Shown here: positions 16,714 to 20,219 of the stretch, piece by piece | How positions within the stretch are numbered: position 1 is the first letter of the stretch | How the letters are laid out: every line of letters begins with the position of its first letter | Source: CBDUQI01 sp965369325 | GTDB taxonomy: Bacteria; Pseudomonadota; Gammaproteobacteria; Steroidobacterales; JBCBZW01 | Reading direction: 5' to 3' | Assembly: GCA_965369325.1 (NCBI GenBank) | Contig: CBDUQI010000100.1 | Location: 1-20,219, forward strand | Length of the DNA stretch: 20,219 nucleotides | Made by a program: the position numbers and the translations under genes | The notes under the pieces: model-generated | What the model saw: only the letters and a program-made list of their open reading frames with translations | What the model was told of the DNA's origin: nothing | The model's database searches: none

Positions 16714-17426
16714 ATTGTTCTCCGAGAAAATGTGAGTTGGTCGGTTGATAACGGGAGCACCAGCGGTTGTGCTCGTTGTTGCCGTTAGGCGACATAAACC
16801 GCCAACGAAATCCGCAACTTACCGGCTCTTATATAGTGCATCATGGCGTACAGATGTCGCAGCAGAGATGTGAGCTAATTCCACCTTCTCACAGATCACT
16901 TCGGCGCTTACCTAGAGCACTTTCCATCCGCATCACAAGCATGCTATTGACTCAACAAGCTCGAAAACACTTGCGCGGTTTCGGCTCGAAGCGTGGGTCC
17001 GTCGGTAACAGGATTGTTGTCCCCACTATCGTAGCGTGGATCGGCGAAAGAGAGATCGAGTTGACGTTGGTCGGGATTATTTAGTGGCGACAAATTGGCT
17101 ATATATGGCACTGCTGATTGGCGCGTACACACGGTTCGCGAGACTCCGATGTTCAGGTGATAGGACGCAGCGGCCTCCCCCCAATGTCGGGGACCGTTTG
17201 AACCAGGTAGCTCGCCATCAATGCAGACAGGCACCTCGAATTGTACAATGTGGAGGAACTGAATTCCGGTATCCATCGCAAGCGAACGCGTGCGGCCAGC
17301 GAGGTAACGCAGCTCTTACGACGACACGCTATCGGCCAGCACGTAGCGTTCTTGCAATAGTGGGTTTCGATTCTGACAGAGCATGCCTACGATTTTGTCG
17401 CATATGGGGAGCGGAGGGGAGCACGT
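16714..17426. other. Long intergenic region between the propeller and TIR-STAND genes
   Basis: About 710 bases separate two divergent genes. Several short frames cross it, the longest intact one being 110 codons on the minus strand (17276-16944). None has a convincing ribosome binding site or recognisable product, so none is called. A dyad GAGCAC/GTGCTC (16755-16760 and 16769-16774) lies 42-61 bases upstream of the propeller start and may be an operator. The last bases hold the Shine-Dalgarno of the TIR gene. A decayed gene or a non-coding RNA could be hidden here; I cannot show either. Confidence 0.4.
17413..17419 (+). promoter_or_regulatory. Shine-Dalgarno sequence setting the TTG start of the TIR-STAND gene
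   Basis: GGAGGGG lies seven bases before the TTG at 17427. No ATG or GTG start exists between the upstream in-frame stop (TAG at 17358) and this point, and the TIR fold begins right after the TTG. These three facts together support the non-standard start. Confidence 0.75.
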
Positions 17427-20219
17427 TTGGCCACCTATCATTATTTTCTTGCGTATCCGGCGCGTGAACAAAAACGAGCAGAACAATTCTATGACGCGTT
17501 AGTCAAGTACGCGGGGCAGAATCGAGTGTTCATGGACACAAAAGCTGCGCTCACTGGAAGTTGGCCAAAGAAACTCCCCGATATTCAAAAGTCGACTTAT
17601 GCCACCATTCTTTGCGTATTTAATGAGGGTCCCGGCTACTACGATCAGTCTGAGTATTTGATCGCAATTTCCCGCATGAGAAGCGGTAAGAATCACACCT
17701 TGTTGCCCGTCTACATGGACGGAGAGCCCGAGGATGCCGATAAGCTGTACGGCTTACCCGGGCTGATTTCAGTCGATCTACGTAGCAATAAGCACAAGGG
17801 TATATTAGATAGTGCTGCTCGCGATGTCGTCGAGCGGATAGAAAAAGAAATCGTCCGATATCGGACTACATCGAATTCGGTACAGGCGCTCAAACCAGGC
17901 AAGATTGTTGCGCGGGGTAAATACCCGTTTGTTGGCCGTTTACGCCAGCTTCGTCGACTAGATGAACTCTTGCCGCCCGTCGGAACCCAAGGCGTGGTGG
18001 TGATTCAAGGCCAGCCTGGTGTTGGGAAAAGTGAGCTCGCGCTGCAGTACGCGCGCGAACAGCAAGGTCGATATCCAAATGGTGCTTACTTTATCCTCAT
18101 GGGGAAAATCGGAATTCCGATGGCGTTGGCAAGTTACGGACGTCGAGATCTCGGGCTGGAATTAACGGGATTTCCTATCGAGGATCAATGCGATTTCGTG
18201 CTTAGAAATTTGGTTGCGCCAACTTTGTTGATCTACGACAACGTTACCGATCCGGATGCTCTTCTGCGCTGGTTGCCGGCGAATGATGAAGCAACGCATA
18301 TCCTGGCAACCACGGCCTGGGAAGACTGGCAAGGTTGGAGTAGCCTGGAGGTCCCTCTGCTTAAGGAGGATGAAGCGCTCGAAGTGGTCAGGAAACTTGG
18401 CGATGACGAGTTGGCCGAACTGCACGGTCAGTCGTTGGTTGAGAAGGCCGGCGGTTTGTTGGTTCAGCTTTGTCCCTTGATACGCTCTTTCGCAAAGGCC
18501 TTAAGGCGGGGACTTGAAACCGATGTTTCGACATCTCCTCAGACAGAGGCGATTACCAGTTTCTCGGAAGTTTGGAGCCGCCTCGATTCGGATAGTCACG
18601 TTCTGCTTCTTGCCGCAACGTTTTTCGACCCAACCCAAATACGCAAGCATCCTCTTGAGCAGAGCCTGTGTGGTGTGATGGGGTGGTCATCGGGCCGGTT
18701 CCGCCGTGCGATAGAAGGTTGCATGGACCTCACGCTTATCCAACCGGGCGAAGATCTGCGAATGCATCAGTTGTTTCAAGAATTCGTCCGGTCAATTAGT
18801 ATTGAACGAGCACTCGATCTGCAGAAGGTCCGCAGCGCGAATGCCCTGGTCCTAGTTCAAGCGGCCCGAGACGTCATAAATGATCTGTCGGTGCGGGCGA
18901 ACTTGACGTGCTTCTCGCTGGAGCCTGATGCCTGGCACAGTGAGGGTGAGCCCTTAGTATTTCAATTCGCCGATACTTGCGTGCTCGGCGAGGCTTTGTC
19001 CTGGATTGGGGTGTTCGATCAGGCTAGAGACTGGTTTCAGGTCGCTACGGATATGGCGCAGAAGCGCTCAGACACCAAGTCATTGGCGAGGAGTCTGCAC
19101 GGCATCGGCGCGTGCCATTGTGAAACGGGTAGTTACGACAAAGCCGAGCCTTACTTCAGGCAGATTGTCGATGCGGCGAAAAGTAACCCGACCGATGATG
19201 GAGCCTATAGAAAAGATGTCGGGCGCGCCTTGCACCAAGTGGGGATCTGTCTTTTTCAAACAGGGAAATACGAGGAGGCGTTACATTGGGCCGAGCGCGC
19301 AATAGAGCAAAAAGAGGCTAGCTCGCGTAGTGGCGATATCAATCATATCAGCCTCGGTCGAAGTCAACATCTCGTCGGATTGTGCCTCTCGAGCATCGGA
19401 CAGTACGGGGAAGCGATCGCTTGGTTCGAGAAAGCACTGGCGTCTGGCGAACAAGCCGAGCTAGCCGAGGATGTTGATCATTCCGCGCTGGCGGCGAATC
19501 TACACCAGATCGGAATTTGCCAAACGCGCGCCAAGGAATACGAAATAGCTAAGTGCTACTTTGAGGCGGCTGTCGATAAGGCGAAGCTTGGTGATTTGTA
19601 TCGAAGAGTGGATCATATTTGCTTGGCGACGAGCATTCATCAGGTGGGAGTTTGCTATTCGAAGACGGGTGACTACGAAGCCGCCAGAGACCGATACGAA
19701 TTAGCATTTAGAGAGGCCGAGCAAGGTGATGTCTATGGTCGGGTAGACCATGAGACGCGAGCGCGAAGTCTGCATCAAGCGGGTACCTGCCTATCGAGTA
19801 TGGGCGATCTAACCAGCGCGAAGAAGATGTATCTGCGCGCTGTAGATGAGGCAAAGCTGGGTGATGTTCATGGCCGTGTTCACCATGCCAATCTCGGCCT
19901 CAGCTTGCACCAGCTTGGGATGACTGATTTCGATTGTGGTGACTTTACCGGAGCGTGCTCGTGGTTTGAATTGGCTGTGAAGGAGTCCGCGAAGGGAGAT
20001 TGGCATGGTGTCATCAACAATGCCTTGATCGGGCGCAGCCAGCACCAGCTTGGCAATTGTCTTTTCCAAGATGGTCAGCCAGCCTCTGCGCGGCGGTGGT
20101 TTAAGACGGCGATAGAAACAAAATCTTTGGGCGACCCTTGGGGTAACGTCGATTCGCAAAGTGTGCAGATTAGCGAGCAGGCGTTCAGTTTATGCAACGA
20201 ACAACTTAGCAATTCCGCG
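17427..20219 (+). CDS. TIR-NB-ARC/STAND NTPase with C-terminal TPR array (partial, runs off the window)
   Basis: The frame is open for 931 residues to the window edge, so the C-terminus is missing. Residues 1-125 are a TIR domain: ATYHYFLAYPAREQKRAEQF, RVFMDTKAALTG, then QSEYLIAI, whose Glu76 is the candidate NADase residue, and LLPVYMDGEP. A FVGR motif at 169 opens the NB-ARC/STAND module, with Walker A GQPGVGKS (195-202) and Walker B LLIYDN (267-272). A helical, probably winged-helix arm spans about 400-540. Residues 556-915 are eight tandem TPR units of exactly 45 residues. Bacterial proteins of this build, like plant TIR-NLRs, sense an invader through the repeats, oligomerise and deplete NAD+ or make a nucleotide signal. 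Antiphage function here is inferred. The TTG start is fixed by a strong Shine-Dalgarno. Confidence 0.88.
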   Translation, partial: MATYHYFLAYPAREQKRAEQFYDALVKYAGQNRVFMDTKAALTGSWPKKLPDIQKSTYATILCVFNEGPGYYDQSEYLIAISRMRSGKNHTLLPVYMDGEPEDADKLYGLPGLISVDLRSNKHKGILDSAARDVVERIEKEIVRYRTTSNSVQALKPGKIVARGKYPFVGRLRQLRRLDELLPPVGTQGVVVIQGQPGVGKSELALQYAREQQGRYPNGAYFILMGKIGIPMALASYGRRDLGLELTGFPIEDQCDFVLRNLVAPTLLIYDNVTDPDALLRWLPANDEATHILATTAWEDWQGWSSLEVPLLKEDEALEVVRKLGDDELAELHGQSLVEKAGGLLVQLCPLIRSFAKALRRGLETDVSTSPQTEAITSFSEVWSRLDSDSHVLLLAATFFDPTQIRKHPLEQSLCGVMGWSSGRFRRAIEGCMDLTLIQPGEDLRMHQLFQEFVRSISIERALDLQKVRSANALVLVQAARDVINDLSVRANLTCFSLEPDAWHSEGEPLVFQFADTCVLGEALSWIGVFDQARDWFQVATDMAQKRSDTKSLARSLHGIGACHCETGSYDKAEPYFRQIVDAAKSNPTDDGAYRKDVGRALHQVGICLFQTGKYEEALHWAERAIEQKEASSRSGDINHISLGRSQHLVGLCLSSIGQYGEAIAWFEKALASGEQAELAEDVDHSALAANLHQIGICQTRAKEYEIAKCYFEAAVDKAKLGDLYRRVDHICLATSIHQVGVCYSKTGDYEAARDRYELAFREAEQGDVYGRVDHETRARSLHQAGTCLSSMGDLTSAKKMYLRAVDEAKLGDVHGRVHHANLGLSLHQLGMTDFDCGDFTGACSWFELAVKESAKGDWHGVINNALIGRSQHQLGNCLFQDGQPASARRWFKTAIETKSLGDPWGNVDSQSVQISEQAFSLCNEQLSNSA
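19092..20171 (+). repeat. Eight tandem 45-codon TPR repeats
   Basis: Eight units of exactly 135 bp each encode a TPR hairpin. Shared positions are LHQxGxC near unit residues 2-8, GxY at 13-15, an aromatic pair around 21-22, GD at 32-33 and GRVDH at 36-40. Units 4-6 are closest to one another; unit 1 and unit 8 are more diverged. The unit is longer than the usual 34-residue TPR, resembling the longer kinesin-light-chain-like spacing. Confidence 0.85.

Noticed and set aside
16944..17276. Minus-strand 110-codon frame in the intergenic gap
   Set aside because: No Shine-Dalgarno before its start and no recognisable domain; mentioned only as a landmark.
17036..17467. Plus-strand 143-codon frame overlapping the TIR gene start
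   Set aside because: It overlaps the well-supported TIR start in another frame, is Arg/Cys-rich and resembles no protein.
1..20219. CRISPR arrays, tRNA or rRNA genes, insertion sequences
   Set aside because: No regularly spaced direct repeats with unique spacers, no tRNA-like clover patterns and no transposase-like proteins were seen. The only regular repeats are coding TPR units.

Overview
The window reads as chromosomal DNA of a gammaproteobacterium, roughly 55% GC by eye. Pointers are a large TonB-dependent outer-membrane receptor of the type common in Xanthomonadales and other aerobic or marine gammaproteobacteria, and a CadC-like winged-helix protein with periplasmic tetratricopeptide repeats (TPRs). 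The genus cannot be fixed from the sequence alone.

Layout. (1) 119-3052 (+): TonB-dependent receptor followed by a clear intrinsic terminator. (2) 3215-4015 (+): an AAC(3)-I-type aminoglycoside acetyltransferase whose stop codon abuts, in the same frame, the decayed C-terminal end of an EamA-family transporter. This looks like an accessory or recombination scar. (3) 8430-4044 (-): three genes joined by 1-base and 4-base stop/start overlaps. The last encodes a PIN-like nuclease candidate with a large C-terminal region; the two upstream proteins resemble no family I know. (4) 8431-9071: a regulatory region with a 42-codon proline-rich small ORF, a 14-bp hairpin and a GTCAAT/ATTGAC dyad. (5) 9072-11144 (+): membrane-tethered winged-helix/TPR regulator. 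(6) 11365-15737 (+): an ECF-type sigma factor followed by a 1220-residue multidomain protein (TIR-like, SLOG-like, a possible macro-like region, C-terminal CHAT protease with a His/Cys pair). (7) 16713-15769 (-): a convergent membrane-anchored five-bladed Asp-box beta-propeller. (8) 17427 to the window end (+): a TIR-NB-ARC/STAND-TPR protein with eight 45-residue repeats, cut by the window edge.

How it fits together. From about 4 kb onward nearly every gene belongs to a class linked to immunity or regulated cell death (PIN, TIR, SLOG, CHAT, STAND-TPR) or to its control (ECF sigma, winged helix). The stretch reads as a defence/conflict island. The two most interesting units are the PIN operon, where no part matches a named system I recognise, and the ECF sigma/TIR-SLOG-CHAT pair, where a caspase-like protease lies beside a transcription factor it might control. 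These functional links are inferred from domains and gene order only.
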